DNA of 34,032 nucleotides from Gemmataceae bacterium (GTDB taxonomy: Bacteria > Planctomycetota > Planctomycetia > Gemmatales > Gemmataceae). How positions within the stretch are numbered: position 1 is the first letter of the stretch; each line of letters begins with the position of its first letter. The position numbers and the translations under genes are program-made. The stretch is taken from assembly GCA_009697105.1 (NCBI GenBank), contig SIAQ01000053.1, positions 1 to 34,032 of the forward strand. Reading direction: 5' to 3'. Of the stretch, positions 1-8,050 are shown piece by piece. Under the pieces are notes generated by a model. The model saw only the letters and a list, made by a program, of their open reading frames with translations. It had not been told where the DNA came from and made no database searches.

Positions 1-7
1 CTCCAGT

Positions 8-30
8 CCGTCGCTTACGCTTCCGGCTCG
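8..30. repeat. Half of a gene-flanking palindrome, cut by the window edge
   Basis: These bases match the right arm of the palindrome at 2628-2687 exactly, so this is probably the right half of a second copy whose left half lies outside the window. The arm carries the CTTACGCTTC core shared by several palindromes here. Confidence 0.6.
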
Positions 31-59
31 TAAAGTGACTTTTGTCGGTCGTGTCATGA

Positions 60-169
60 TTGACGCCACCGCCAAAAGATGATTTCCGAGGCTGAAGCGT
101 AAGCGAGGCCGCCTGAATGCCTCGCTTACGCTTCAGCCTCGGACGGAAATTTGACTTTTGTCGGCGGTG
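60..169. repeat. Long palindromic (MITE-like) element, copy 1
   Basis: Perfect 24-base arms at 86-109 and 119-142 are separated by a 9-base loop. Outside the arms the symmetry continues imperfectly: CACCGCC and CAAAAG on the left mirror CTTTTG and GGCGGTG on the right. The sequence closely matches the element at 4406-4552, including the loop (GCCTGAAT) and the outer TTGACGC. It lies about 155 bases beyond the secretin stop codon and could act as a transcription terminator. There is no coding sequence for its own movement. The rest of 1-324 holds no supported gene. Confidence 0.75.
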
Positions 170-324
170 ACAACAATGACCCTGCTCAGGCAATACAAGG
201 CGTCTGCGGTTTCCGGTTCGCGGCAGGACATTAGATGGTCGGGAAAGCGGCACGGCCGACGTGATACATGAAAAAGGCAGGGATTGACGGGCCTCGTCGC
301 TTGGCAAGAAGGCAACACGTTTTT

Positions 325-2160
325 CTACCTATCTGACTGCCGGTTCACTGACGGGGGCGTCAGTAGTTGATGGGTTGGCGCCGAAGGAAACGATCCGGCG
401 GAATCAGGATTTGCGTTCATCACCCCTGTGTGGGCGTTCCAAATTCGGGGAGTTAGCAACACGATCAATTCGGTTTTGGTGCTGGTTTGGAACCGCTCGC
501 GAAAAAGCGCGCCGACTCCCGGCAAGTTGGCCAGGAAGGGGATGCCATTCTGGTTCTTTTGCGAGATATTCTCGATGAGCCCGCCGATGACGATAGTGGC
601 GCCGTCCGGGACCATCACGTTGGTGGTTACCTCGGCAGTGTTCGTCTGGGGAATATTGTTGATTACGCTGCCGGAGCTTCGTTCCGGATGAATTTCCATG
701 CGTACCATACCGTCGCTAGAAATGAACGGACGGACGCGAAGTTGGGTGCCGACGTTGAGAAACTGGACTTGCTGCGTGGTGCTGACTGCCGATTGGCTGA
801 TGGTCGTGTAGCCCAAGCGATCGCCGAGTTGCAGTTCGGCCAGCTGCTTGTTGAGAACGAGCAGGCGCGGCGCGGCCAGGATTTCTGTTTTGCCGAGGGT
901 TTCTACCGCTCGGAGAAAGCCCTGGACGTTGTTACTGGTGAAGCCGAGGCTGCCAGCGTGTTTATCCTGGGCGAAACCTTTGTCGGCCGTCCCTTTGACT
1001 AGACCGGCCGTGTCCATGAGCGCGGCGGGGGCAAAACCGAGCGCAGTATTGAGCAAGGCACCGTTGCCTACCACCGAGAGGATCTTGCCCGCGCTGTTGA
1101 CCACGGCGAAGTTGATGCCGAATTCCTTTCCTTTGTCCAGCCGTACCAGCAAAATCACTGCTTCGATGAGAACCTGGTAGGGTTGCACGTCCATCTGGAT
1201 GATAATGGGCTCGATGGTTTTGAGTATTTCCTCGCGATCTTGAATGATGACGACCTCACCGCTGGCGAGCGAATCGCCGCCGGTCGCAGAGCCGGCAGAG
1301 CCGCCGGATGCACCGCCGGATGCACCGCCGCCGCCAGACGCGCCGCCGCCGGATGCACCGCCGCCGCCAGACGCGCCGCCGCCGGATGCACCGCCGCCGC
1401 CAGACGCGCCGCCCCCGACCTGCGAAGTTGACTGTATACCTACCGCACTCGGCGGAGAGGACGTGAGCTTGCCCTTGGAGCTGAGAAATGGCTTAATCAT
1501 CTTTTCCAGATCGGTGCTCTTGATGTAATTCAGACGGTACATCCGGATGAGGAGCTTCTCGTCAGCGATGCGGGCTACTTCCTCGGGCGTGTAGACGTAG
1601 ACAATCCCCTGGTCTCGCTTGGAAACCAGGTTGGTGGACTTCAATAGAGCATCGAAGGCCTGGTCGAAGGTGATTTTTTTCAGACTGATCGATACCTTGC
1701 CGGTAACCGCTGGCGAGACCAGAATGTTCAGGGATCCTTCCTTGCCCAGGAGCTCAAAAGCCTTGCGAACGTCCACGTCATCCAAGGTTAACGTGACAAT
1801 TTTACCGTTCTCCACCTTGCGAGGAAGAGGCAATTCATCCTGACCTCGCACAGCCAGCGTTCGCACCTGGTGGGGGCTGCCCGGCCGAGGTGCGTCCGAC
1901 ACGTCATTGTTACCATTATGGGGCTCCACAAAGGTGGTGGGGCGGCCGAATTGGACCAGACGTTTCTCGGCGACAACGGTTTTGGCGTCATCCCCACTGG
2001 CAACGGTAGGCTTCGTTGCCGTTTTGGAAGAAGTGGATGCGGACGATCCAACGAGCGGGGAAGGGTCCGGGAGGACCATTTTCCCGAGCATGCTGTCATG
2101 GGCGCAGCCTCCGACGAAAAGCCAGAGGCTCAGCCAACCAACGGCTTGCCAACTCTTCAT
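325..2160 (-). CDS. Secretin-family outer-membrane lipoprotein (GspD/PilQ-like)
   Basis: This 611-residue protein looks like the outer-membrane pore subunit of a type II secretion or type IV pilus system. It starts with a lipoprotein signal peptide with a VGGC lipobox, so Cys19 is probably lipidated. Residues about 120-195 resemble the secretin/TonB short N-terminal (STN) domain. A following N1-like region (about 200-330) is interrupted by a Gly/Ala/Ser-rich stretch at about 248-297, encoded by 33-base tandem repeats. Residues about 325-575 form the secretin domain, with the conserved VPDGATIVIGGL segment and a C-terminal TELIVLLTPRI strand. GGGGA stands about 10 bases before the ATG. No other type II secretion genes are adjacent, so the partner machinery is unknown. 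The secretin call is firm; the exact system is not. Confidence 0.9.
   Translation of the reverse strand: MKSWQAVGWLSLWLFVGGCAHDSMLGKMVLPDPSPLVGSSASTSSKTATKPTVASGDDAKTVVAEKRLVQFGRPTTFVEPHNGNNDVSDAPRPGSPHQVRTLAVRGQDELPLPRKVENGKIVTLTLDDVDVRKAFELLGKEGSLNILVSPAVTGKVSISLKKITFDQAFDALLKSTNLVSKRDQGIVYVYTPEEVARIADEKLLIRMYRLNYIKSTDLEKMIKPFLSSKGKLTSSPPSAVGIQSTSQVGGGASGGGGASGGGASGGGGASGGGASGGGGASGGASGGSAGSATGGDSLASGEVVIIQDREEILKTIEPIIIQMDVQPYQVLIEAVILLVRLDKGKEFGINFAVVNSAGKILSVVGNGALLNTALGFAPAALMDTAGLVKGTADKGFAQDKHAGSLGFTSNNVQGFLRAVETLGKTEILAAPRLLVLNKQLAELQLGDRLGYTTISQSAVSTTQQVQFLNVGTQLRVRPFISSDGMVRMEIHPERSSGSVINNIPQTNTAEVTTNVMVPDGATIVIGGLIENISQKNQNGIPFLANLPGVGALFRERFQTSTKTELIVLLTPRIWNAHTGVMNANPDSAGSFPSAPTHQLLTPPSVNRQSDR
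1307..1417. repeat. 33-bp tandem repeats inside the secretin gene
   Basis: Three 33-base units begin at 1319, 1352 and 1385, preceded by a partial unit at 1307. The first two are identical and the third differs by one base. Read on the minus strand they encode an 11-residue Gly/Ala/Ser unit (GGGASGGGGAS). The unit is a multiple of three, so copy number can change without breaking the frame. Confidence 0.9.
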
Positions 2161-2592
2161 TCGGATTTCCCCATTGCCTAGCCACGGCTTTCTGAAAAGC
2201 GCGCCACGATAGACTTTTCCAAATGTAATGATCGGACAAAGGAGGATGAGACTTGAATGTTTCCAGAGGCCAACGCGGAATAATCGGAAAATCCGGCAAA
2301 CTCCGCCAACCCTGTGCTATCTTTACTTGACCGGCGCCTCGCCGATCACCCTGTACTGCCCAGACGCACTATCCTGTGTGGCTCTACGTCTGGCTTTCAT
2401 TTGTAATCGGGTTGGGTACTTGCGTGGGCAGATGCCTGATTGGATGTCGATCATCTCGCTCATCACTTTTGGTATGAGCCACATCCAAATCACATCGGCG
2501 AGCCGGGAGTTGTTGAACATGCGGTATCGAGGAGATGCGCAGGCGTTCATGCGCCCGTCGGCCACTGCCTTCAGAGCCACGCGGCCACTCCC
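2161..2592. other. Intergenic region upstream of the secretin gene
   Basis: This stretch lies between the secretin start and the end of the HD-GYP reading frame. Open frames across it on the plus strand show no recognisable protein features and I treat them as chance. It should hold the secretin promoter, but I could not pick out convincing -35 and -10 boxes. Confidence 0.5.
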
Positions 2593-3636
2593 TTACGGTC
2601 GTGGCTCGGAAACGCGCCCGCACTTCACGAGCCGGAAGCGTAAGCGACGGATGGTTATGCCAGCCCGTCGCTTACGCTTCCGGCTCGCCGAATAAACATC
2701 GTTCAGTCCGGATGTGCCTTGTACGTCTGCTCGAAGGCGGGGGGCGCAGAGCCGAAAGGACTCGAGCAACGTTGGATCAAATTGACCGTGCGAGGATTCC
2801 GCCATGACTTCGACTGCGGCAACATGCGAAAGGGGCGGATTGTGCGGACGGCGGGAACGCAGCGAGTCGTAAACGTCGGCGATGCTGACAATGCGGGCTG
2901 CCAAAGGAATTTCTTGGGCACTGAGGCGATCGGGATAACCCTTGCCGTCCCAGCGTTTGTGATGGTGGCGCGAAATGTCGATCGCCATTTGCAAAAAATC
3001 GAACGCGAATCCGTGGGCCTGGGCCATTTTTTTCAAGATATTCGCGCCTATGACCGTATGCTGCCGCATGAGGACCCGCTCTTCATCGGAGAGTTTGTCG
3101 GGTTTGAGGTAGAGATAGTCCGGCAGGCCGATCATGCCGACGTCGTGCAAGGGGGCGGTGCTTTCCAGAATCTGGATAAAATCCGGATTCAATGCACCCG
3201 CCAGTGCGGGCGAGTTCGACGCTTCCTGCACGAGATGGCGCACGTACTTCTGAATGCGGTGCAGATGCGAGGAGGAATAGGCGCCGCGATGAATCACTAA
3301 CTCCGCGAGGCCCAAAGTCAAGGTCTTGCGGGCACCAACCAGGTCGCTGTCGCGTAAATTTAGGTTTTTTTCGAGCTGCTGATTCAAACTCAACAGCGAG
3401 TGGTTGAGCGAATCGGAGCGATTTTGCGAATCCTTGATGCGCAACGCGGATTTCACCCGTGCCAACAACTCCACAATGCTGAACGGCTTGGTGAGGAAAT
3501 CATCCGCGCCCGCCAGCATCAACTCCGCCATGCCCTCGCCAGAGGCTTGACCCGACACCATAATGATCTTCAAATTCGCCGTCGGCGGATCGTCACGCAG
3601 CCTGCGCAGCACCTTGCCGCCGCGCAGCCGAGGCAT
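2593..3636 (-). CDS. HD-GYP phosphodiesterase half of a broken response-regulator gene
   Basis: This open part of a larger frame holds the second half of a receiver domain (residues 1-70, with the conserved Lys in TKPF) and then an HD-GYP domain. The key motifs are intact: HD at 164-165, LPDYLYLKPDKLSDEE, and HHHKRWDGKGYP at about 224-235. HD-GYP proteins degrade cyclic di-GMP. Upstream, an in-frame TGA at 3673-3675 separates it from the kinase part. The first ATG (3636) lies after the phospho-acceptor Asp (LLDAEMP) and has no good ribosome binding site. The last 32 residues (SASRKRKRR onward) come from the palindrome at 2628-2687, so the original C-terminus was probably replaced. It may be a pseudogene or may make a receiver-less enzyme. 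Confidence 0.65.
   Translation of the reverse strand: MPRLRGGKVLRRLRDDPPTANLKIIMVSGQASGEGMAELMLAGADDFLTKPFSIVELLARVKSALRIKDSQNRSDSLNHSLLSLNQQLEKNLNLRDSDLVGARKTLTLGLAELVIHRGAYSSSHLHRIQKYVRHLVQEASNSPALAGALNPDFIQILESTAPLHDVGMIGLPDYLYLKPDKLSDEERVLMRQHTVIGANILKKMAQAHGFAFDFLQMAIDISRHHHKRWDGKGYPDRLSAQEIPLAARIVSIADVYDSLRSRRPHNPPLSHVAAVEVMAESSHGQFDPTLLESFRLCAPRLRADVQGTSGLNDVYSASRKRKRRAGITIRRLRFRLVKCGRVSEPRP
2628..2687. repeat. Gene-flanking palindrome overlapping the HD-GYP 3' end
   Basis: Perfect 23-base arms lie at 2628-2650 and 2665-2687 with a 14-base loop. The right arm is identical to bases 8-30 of the window. The element is read as the Arg/Lys-rich tail of the HD-GYP frame, which suggests it arrived at or near the original stop codon. 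Confidence 0.85.
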
Positions 3637-3672
3637 CTCGGCGTCCAGGAGGATGAGGTCGTAGGGTTTGGT

Positions 3673-4425
3673 TCACGCCATTTCGAGCGATTCCTGACCG
3701 TCCGCCGCTTCCTCGCATTCCAGACCTTCCGAGGTGAGGATGGTCTGGGCGAGGGCACGTATCGCGACTTCATCATCAACGATCGGAATCCGGTGTTTCA
3801 CGGACGGCCGAGATCTGGGCTGACTGAAAAACTTCAGCGATTCGGGCACCGTCTCGCGGGGTTTCAGATCGCCGAATTCGCCGGGCCGCGAACGCACGAA
3901 GGGAAGCAAGGCTTGCATGACCAACTGGGGCGCCGAATAGCGTTCGTTGGGATTGGGCGACATCATGTGCGCAACGATGCTGTCCACTTTCAGCGGGATT
4001 TCCGGCCGATATTTTCTGATGGACGGAGGCGATTGTACGAAGCGGGTCACGATCCGCTGTCGCAGCGACGCCTGAGAGGGAAAGGGAACCGCCCCGGTCA
4101 GCGCCCAAAAGAGCGTCCCGCCCAGACTGTAGATGTCCGCCCGAATGTCCACCGTGCTGGCATCGCTCGCTTGCTCCGGCGCTATATAATCGATAGTCCC
4201 GAGGACCATTCCCGCCTGGGTGAGGCGACTCTCCGTGATGCGCGCCAGGCCGAAATCCAGCAGCTTGGCCTGGCCCTCGGGCGTTACCAGAATATTGGAC
4301 GGCTTGATGTCGCGATGCACCAGGCCGTACTTGTTGGCTTCGACCAGGGCGCTGGCAACTTGGTAAATGAGATCGCAGGCGTAGTTAACTAATGCAAGTG
4401 GCTGATTGGCAAAGAAAAGTTGACG
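3673..4425 (-). pseudogene. Serine/threonine kinase C-lobe plus start of receiver domain; truncated, ends in TGA
   Basis: The frame encodes the C-lobe of a Hanks-type kinase: the catalytic loop HRDIKPSNIL, LLDFGLA (Mg-binding DFG), a substrate-recognition APE motif (IAPEQ) and the D-IYSLGG helix. A receiver domain then begins (IPIVDDE, the acidic pocket) but stops at TGA 3673-3675. The same frame resumes as TKPYDLILLDAEMP and runs into the HD-GYP part. Upstream, kinase-like sequence continues only to about 4400 and a TAG sits at 4426-4428. The Gly-rich loop and catalytic Lys of the N-lobe are missing and nothing like them is found upstream. The break falls at the palindromic element 4406-4552. 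I infer an inactivated kinase / receiver / HD-GYP fusion. Confidence 0.8.
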
Positions 4426-4552
4426 CTACCCTCAAAAGTCGATTTCCGAGGCTGAAGCGTAAGTGAGGCGGCCTGAATGCCTCGCTTACGCTTCAGCCTC
4501 CGACGGAAAATCGACTTTTGATGGGCACATCAAAGTTAGCGCTTTTTGCCAA
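4406..4552. repeat. Long palindromic (MITE-like) element, copy 2
   Basis: Core arms at about 4446-4469 and 4479-4501 have two mismatches. The symmetry extends outward through TCAAAAGTCGATTT (4432-4445) and its mirror AAATCGACTTTTGA up to 4521. It ends in TTGGCAAA (4406-4413) and TTTGCCAA (4545-4552) as possible short terminal inverted repeats. The core and flanks match the element at 60-169. It lies where the kinase gene loses its 5' half. The rest of the gap up to 4779 shows no gene. Confidence 0.75.
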
Positions 4553-4779
4553 ATAAGGGAATTGTGTAAGTTGTGTTAGCGCTTGGTCGGCGGGGATACA
4601 ATACAGGGCCAATCGGCTGCAATTCCTGACATGCGAATGGGTTGCGATGGATCGGTGGACGCACATCGGAGCGGTTCCACTGGCACTGATTTCCTATCTC
4701 AAATATCTCGGCGAACACTGCGGTACACAATTCGCGATAGAATGGCAGCTCCAGATTCATCTCACAGAAGGTTCCCGCG

Positions 4780-5508
4780 ATGCCGTTGATCCGCCATGAC
4801 GATCCGTGCCTGTTGGTTACGATGCGGCGAGAAAGCTCGGCGTTTCTCAAGCGATATCGGCCAACGCAGCGAATTGCCGGGGTTCCATGTTGGGCTTCAT
4901 TTTGCGGCCCGGCGGATCGCAGCGTGCTGGTCATGGAGACAGGGATCGGCAAGGAAAACGTGCTGCGGGCCATCGATTGGATACTGACGAATCCCATCAT
5001 CGACGCTGTCGCCTACGAACCGCGATTCGTGGTGCTCGCGGGGTTCGCCGGTGCACTTGTTGATAATTTGAAAGTCGGCGACGTAATCTGTGCGGCAGAG
5101 ATCGTTGATACAGCAGGCAGCAGCTGGCGAATCGATCCGGAACGGATGGAGCCAACGGAACGCCTCGTGACGGTCGATCGTCTCATCGCCAAACCGGAAG
5201 ACAAACGGCAGCTGGCGAGCATTTCCGGAGCGATTATTGTCGATATGGAGTCGGCGTATGTTGCAGCACGTTGTGAGGCCGCGGGCGTTCCGTTCGCATG
5301 TGTCCGTGTGATATCGGACGAAGTGACCACCGCGATTTCGCCTGCGCTAACCACGCTGTTAACGGGCGGAAACGTTGCAATCTGGCGTCTCGTGCTGGCC
5401 GTGGCGCGGCGACCGTTGCTGCTGCCCGAGCTGCTTCGTTTGGCACGCGATACGAAAATTGCGTCAACGCGACTGGCCGACGTACTCGCTGAAATGCTAG
5501 GTCGTTAG
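4780..5508 (+). CDS. Nucleoside phosphorylase / nucleosidase family protein (PNP_UDP_1)
   Basis: This 242-residue protein resembles the purine nucleoside phosphorylase / MTA-SAH nucleosidase superfamily, whose members split the glycosidic bond of nucleosides. Visible signs are the early TGIGKENV segment, the core strand VVLAGFAGAL followed by KVGDVICA, and IIVDMESAYVAARC, which carries the conserved Met-Glu of the ribose site. It is close to a short planctomycete and hopanoid-cluster type rather than to classical DeoD. The substrate cannot be told. An ATG at 4780 opens the frame and no strong Shine-Dalgarno is visible. It stands alone, transcribed away from the kinase remnant. Confidence 0.75.
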   Translation: MPLIRHDDPCLLVTMRRESSAFLKRYRPTQRIAGVPCWASFCGPADRSVLVMETGIGKENVLRAIDWILTNPIIDAVAYEPRFVVLAGFAGALVDNLKVGDVICAAEIVDTAGSSWRIDPERMEPTERLVTVDRLIAKPEDKRQLASISGAIIVDMESAYVAARCEAAGVPFACVRVISDEVTTAISPALTTLLTGGNVAIWRLVLAVARRPLLLPELLRLARDTKIASTRLADVLAEMLGR

Positions 5509-5570
5509 CCGAGGGCGCAAGGCGACGGAGGCTTGGTCGTTACGTGCGTCTTTGGCCAACGAGGAGTGTT

Positions 5571-6026
5571 TCACTTAGGGTCTTTCAGTTGATTACGCAA
5601 CTTCGCCACCAAAGCTGAGCGTTGCGAGGTCGAACGCTTGGCGGATTCCGCCTCTTCGGCAGCAGGTTCGCCCGGAGCCGGTTGGTCCGATGACTCGGGG
5701 ACGGGCGTATCACTCGGCGCCGGGACGGCAAGCACCCGGTCGGCGATTCCGACGGGAGCACCTTTGCCGAAGATCGCTTCGACTTCGTCGTCCTTCAGAT
5801 TTTTCTGGATGGCCACGAAGGTAAGCTGGGAATAGGGAATAAGCACTACACGTCCTGAATCCTGCGTGCCAGCAAGTCGGCCGCGAATAATCATGAAATC
5901 CGGTTCGAGCTTGTCGATTCTTTGTACGACGATTTCCGATCCGGTCGTCAATCCCAGTGCCAGCGAGTGGTGCAGGTCGGCTGGGATACGCCGGAACATC
6001 GCGATCCAGGCTTGATTTCCGTCCAT
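5571..6026 (-). CDS. Conserved hypothetical protein with a disordered acidic C-terminus
   Basis: I do not recognise a named family. Residues 1-80 look like a compact beta-rich domain (LTTGSEIVVQRIDKLEPDFMIIRGRLAG, then VVLIPYSQLTFVAI). This vaguely resembles small RNA-binding or PilZ-sized barrels, but no diagnostic motif is present. Residues about 95-135 are rich in Pro, Glu, Ala and Ser and probably disordered, and the tail is basic. There is no signal peptide or membrane segment, so it is probably cytoplasmic. The end converges on the phosphorylase gene 63 bases away. Coding is supported by the length, sensible composition and lack of a better frame. Confidence 0.7.
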   Translation of the reverse strand: MDGNQAWIAMFRRIPADLHHSLALGLTTGSEIVVQRIDKLEPDFMIIRGRLAGTQDSGRVVLIPYSQLTFVAIQKNLKDDEVEAIFGKGAPVGIADRVLAVPAPSDTPVPESSDQPAPGEPAAEEAESAKRSTSQRSALVAKLRNQLKDPK

Positions 6027-6110
6027 AATTCTCCACCACTTTGAATGATTCTTGGGTATAGTGTAGCTGAAATGCGACTGTGAATATTCTCTGGCGATTC
6101 GATTGATTCA

Positions 6111-6155
6111 CGACGCGGAGCATCGTGCCACAATGTGGTGCTACGCTCCGCGTCG
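6111..6155. repeat. Imperfect palindrome (CGACGCGGAGC family)
   Basis: Arms at 6111-6132 and 6134-6155 meet around ACAATGTG with several mismatches. It resembles the better-matched palindrome at 18451-18503, sharing CGCGGAGC and the ACAATGT centre. It lies between two divergent genes, just upstream of the permease. Confidence 0.7.
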
Positions 6156-6226
6156 CAGAATCGGAAATTCCCGCGTAGCCACGGTACACAATCCGACCAT
6201 TCCATTTCAACCTGAGAACGAAAACT

Positions 6227-7666
6227 GTGATCCTCTCCAAGTTGAACGAATATTGGCCTGGTATCTGTGCCGCGGCGGCGATCGCGGGGCTGTTGATCCT
6301 CGTGATTCGCTACAAGCTGCACGCCTTCATCGCGCTCGTCGGTGTCAGTCTGATGCTCGGCCTCGCTGCGGGTTTACCACCTGGGCGAGTTATCGACGAG
6401 ATCAGCAAGGGCATCGGCAACATCCTGGCCGATGTCGCGCTGCTGCTCGCTTTCGGTGCGCTACTCGGCCGCATGCTGGAGGTTTCCGGCGCCGCAGAAC
6501 TGATCGCCCGCCGAATGATTGGTACATTGGGGCAAGGAAATGCGTCTTTGGCTCTGCTCCTGGCGGCGTTTCTCATAGGCATTCCGATGCTCTTCAATGT
6601 CGGATTTTTGCTGCTGATCCCGATCGTTTGGCGCATGCAGCGTGAGACGAATCAGAGTTTGCTTCGATTTCTCTTGCCCTTCGTCTTTAGCCTTAGCGTC
6701 ACGCATTCTCTGGTTCCGCCCCATCCCGGTATTGTCGGCGCGGTCATTGCAATTGCCGGCCGCGAAGAATCGAATCGGGTGATGGTCGAGACAATCATTT
6801 GCGGCATCGTGTTGAGCCTCCCGATGGCGTTGATCGGCTGGTTCGGGCCGGGCCGATTCTGGGCCTATCGCCAATTCGTAACACCACCGGAGAACATGAG
6901 TGTTGCCGAGGAAAAAAAGGAACCGCCGATCGCGCGATCGTTGACGTTGGCGCTTCTTATCGTGCTAGCGCCGCTGGTGCTGAGCATCGCGGGTTTCGGG
7001 GCGAAAGTATTGTTCGACTTGAACCGCCTGCCTGAGCAAATGACGTGGACGCTGTTCGGCGCCGACGAGATTCCCGTATATTTCAAGTGGGTTAATCACA
7101 GTCCGCTCGATTGGCTGTTGTTTTTCGGCAAACCGACGGTCGCCCTGGGTGTGCCGACAGTGCTGGCGTATGTTTGCTACGGCACGCGGCGCGGATGGTC
7201 GCATGCGCAGATGAGCAAGATCACCTCCGACTCGCTGATTGAAGTCGGCGCGATGATGTTCCTCTTCGGCGCCGCCGGCGGGTTCAAGGAAGTGATCGTG
7301 GCAACCGGCGTCGGCGACTTCATCGCGGGAAAGATGATGCAGCTGCCGCTCACTCCGGTCGCCATTTCGTTCTGCATGGCGGCGATCATCCGCATCGCCC
7401 TCGGCTCGGCCACGGCGTCAATCCTTACGGCGTCCGCACTACTGACAAGCCTCGCGGCGCAACGGCCGGGATTCGAGACTCTGACCGTTCTTTCCGTTGC
7501 TTGCGGCGTCACCGTCGGCACGCAGCCTGCGGATAGTGGTTTTTGGATGCTGAAAGAATACGGAAACCTCTCGACCAGCGATGTCATGCTCCGTATCAAC
7601 GGCTGCCGCCTGACCATGGCCCTGAGCGGCTTGGGGATATTGCTGATCGTCGAGGCGTTCATTTAG
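6227..7666 (+). CDS. GntP-family gluconate:H+ symporter-like permease
   Basis: This 479-residue, strongly hydrophobic protein has about 12 membrane segments. GntP permeases import gluconate or related sugar acids with protons. The family signs seen are LLAFGALLGRMLEVSGAAELIARRM near residue 80, FNVGFLLLIPI followed by THSLVPPHPGIVGA in the middle, and a C-terminal GSATASILTASALL with GTQPADSGFWMLKEY. The length is close to the family norm, so the gene looks intact. The start is a GTG at 6227, because no upstream in-frame ATG exists; the ribosome site is weak. No sugar-acid kinase or dehydratase gene is adjacent, so the substrate is not settled. A hairpin at 7678-7729 follows. Confidence 0.88.
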   Translation: MILSKLNEYWPGICAAAAIAGLLILVIRYKLHAFIALVGVSLMLGLAAGLPPGRVIDEISKGIGNILADVALLLAFGALLGRMLEVSGAAELIARRMIGTLGQGNASLALLLAAFLIGIPMLFNVGFLLLIPIVWRMQRETNQSLLRFLLPFVFSLSVTHSLVPPHPGIVGAVIAIAGREESNRVMVETIICGIVLSLPMALIGWFGPGRFWAYRQFVTPPENMSVAEEKKEPPIARSLTLALLIVLAPLVLSIAGFGAKVLFDLNRLPEQMTWTLFGADEIPVYFKWVNHSPLDWLLFFGKPTVALGVPTVLAYVCYGTRRGWSHAQMSKITSDSLIEVGAMMFLFGAAGGFKEVIVATGVGDFIAGKMMQLPLTPVAISFCMAAIIRIALGSATASILTASALLTSLAAQRPGFETLTVLSVACGVTVGTQPADSGFWMLKEYGNLSTSDVMLRINGCRLTMALSGLGILLIVEAFI

Positions 7667-7677
7667 ATTTATACTTC

Positions 7678-7729
7678 AGAGCCGAAAGCGAAAGCGACAG
7701 TGTTTTCCGACCGTCGCTCACGCTCTGGC
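7678..7729. repeat. Degenerate palindrome downstream of the permease
   Basis: AGAGCCGAAAGCGAAAGCGA on the left pairs imperfectly with GTCGCTCACGCTCTGGCT on the right. It belongs to the same palindrome family as 2628-2687 and begins 11 bases after the permease stop codon, so it could terminate transcription. Confidence 0.6.
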
Positions 7730-7816
7730 TTTGTCGGCGATTGGTGAGTTCTAACCTGCTGGCTTCGGGCTAGAGTGGAATGGTTCATTTTTGGCCGCGT
7801 GCAGTATATCCGGCGC

Positions 7817-8035
7817 TCAGCTGCCCTTCTTCAGGCTATTGCTGATCGCGCTCGAGGAAGCGTTCATATTTCCGCTATTCTGCTGTCCAACGTAGCCGAT
7901 GGCGATCAGGCACACGACGACGATCAGCGAAATCATTATCAAATATTCCATCAACGTCGCACCACGGCGGCGTTTGTCGTTATGCTGACGACCATTTTTT
8001 TGCTTCGGCGAGTCCATGCGAGTCGAAAACAACAT
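7817..8035 (-). CDS. Flp-type (class IVb) pilin
   Basis: This 72-residue protein has the hallmarks of a Flp/Tad pilin. It has a basic leader ending in RRRG, then the mature start ATLMEY with Glu at +5, then a single hydrophobic helix (LIMISLIVVVCLIAIGYV). The tail is short and Ser/Asn-rich. A prepilin peptidase would cut after the Gly. GGAG stands 8 bases before the ATG. It begins 15 bases downstream of the HAMP-like membrane protein gene and is probably co-transcribed. No TadA ATPase, peptidase or secretin of a tad locus lies next to it. Confidence 0.88.
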   Translation of the reverse strand: MLFSTRMDSPKQKNGRQHNDKRRRGATLMEYLIMISLIVVVCLIAIGYVGQQNSGNMNASSSAISNSLKKGS

Positions 8036-8050
8036 TACGGGGCTCCATGA

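Noticed and set aside
1307..1417. Possible CRISPR-like array
   Set aside because: The units are tandem with no spacers and lie in frame within a coding sequence.
1183..1528. Plus-strand Ala/Pro-rich frames over the GGC-rich repeats
   Set aside because: They are mirror readings of the secretin's Gly-rich linker.
2228..2695. A 155-residue plus-strand frame in the gap upstream of the secretin
   Set aside because: No family features; it ends inside a palindrome and contains the same Arg/Lys-rich repeat reading seen elsewhere.
3400..4392. A 330-residue open frame on the plus strand
   Set aside because: It runs antisense to the kinase and HD-GYP motifs, which are unmistakable on the minus strand; its own sequence is Arg/His-rich with no known pattern.
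4536..5000. A 154-residue minus-strand frame as the missing kinase N-lobe
   Set aside because: It lacks a Gly-rich loop and catalytic Lys and is antisense to the nucleoside phosphorylase.
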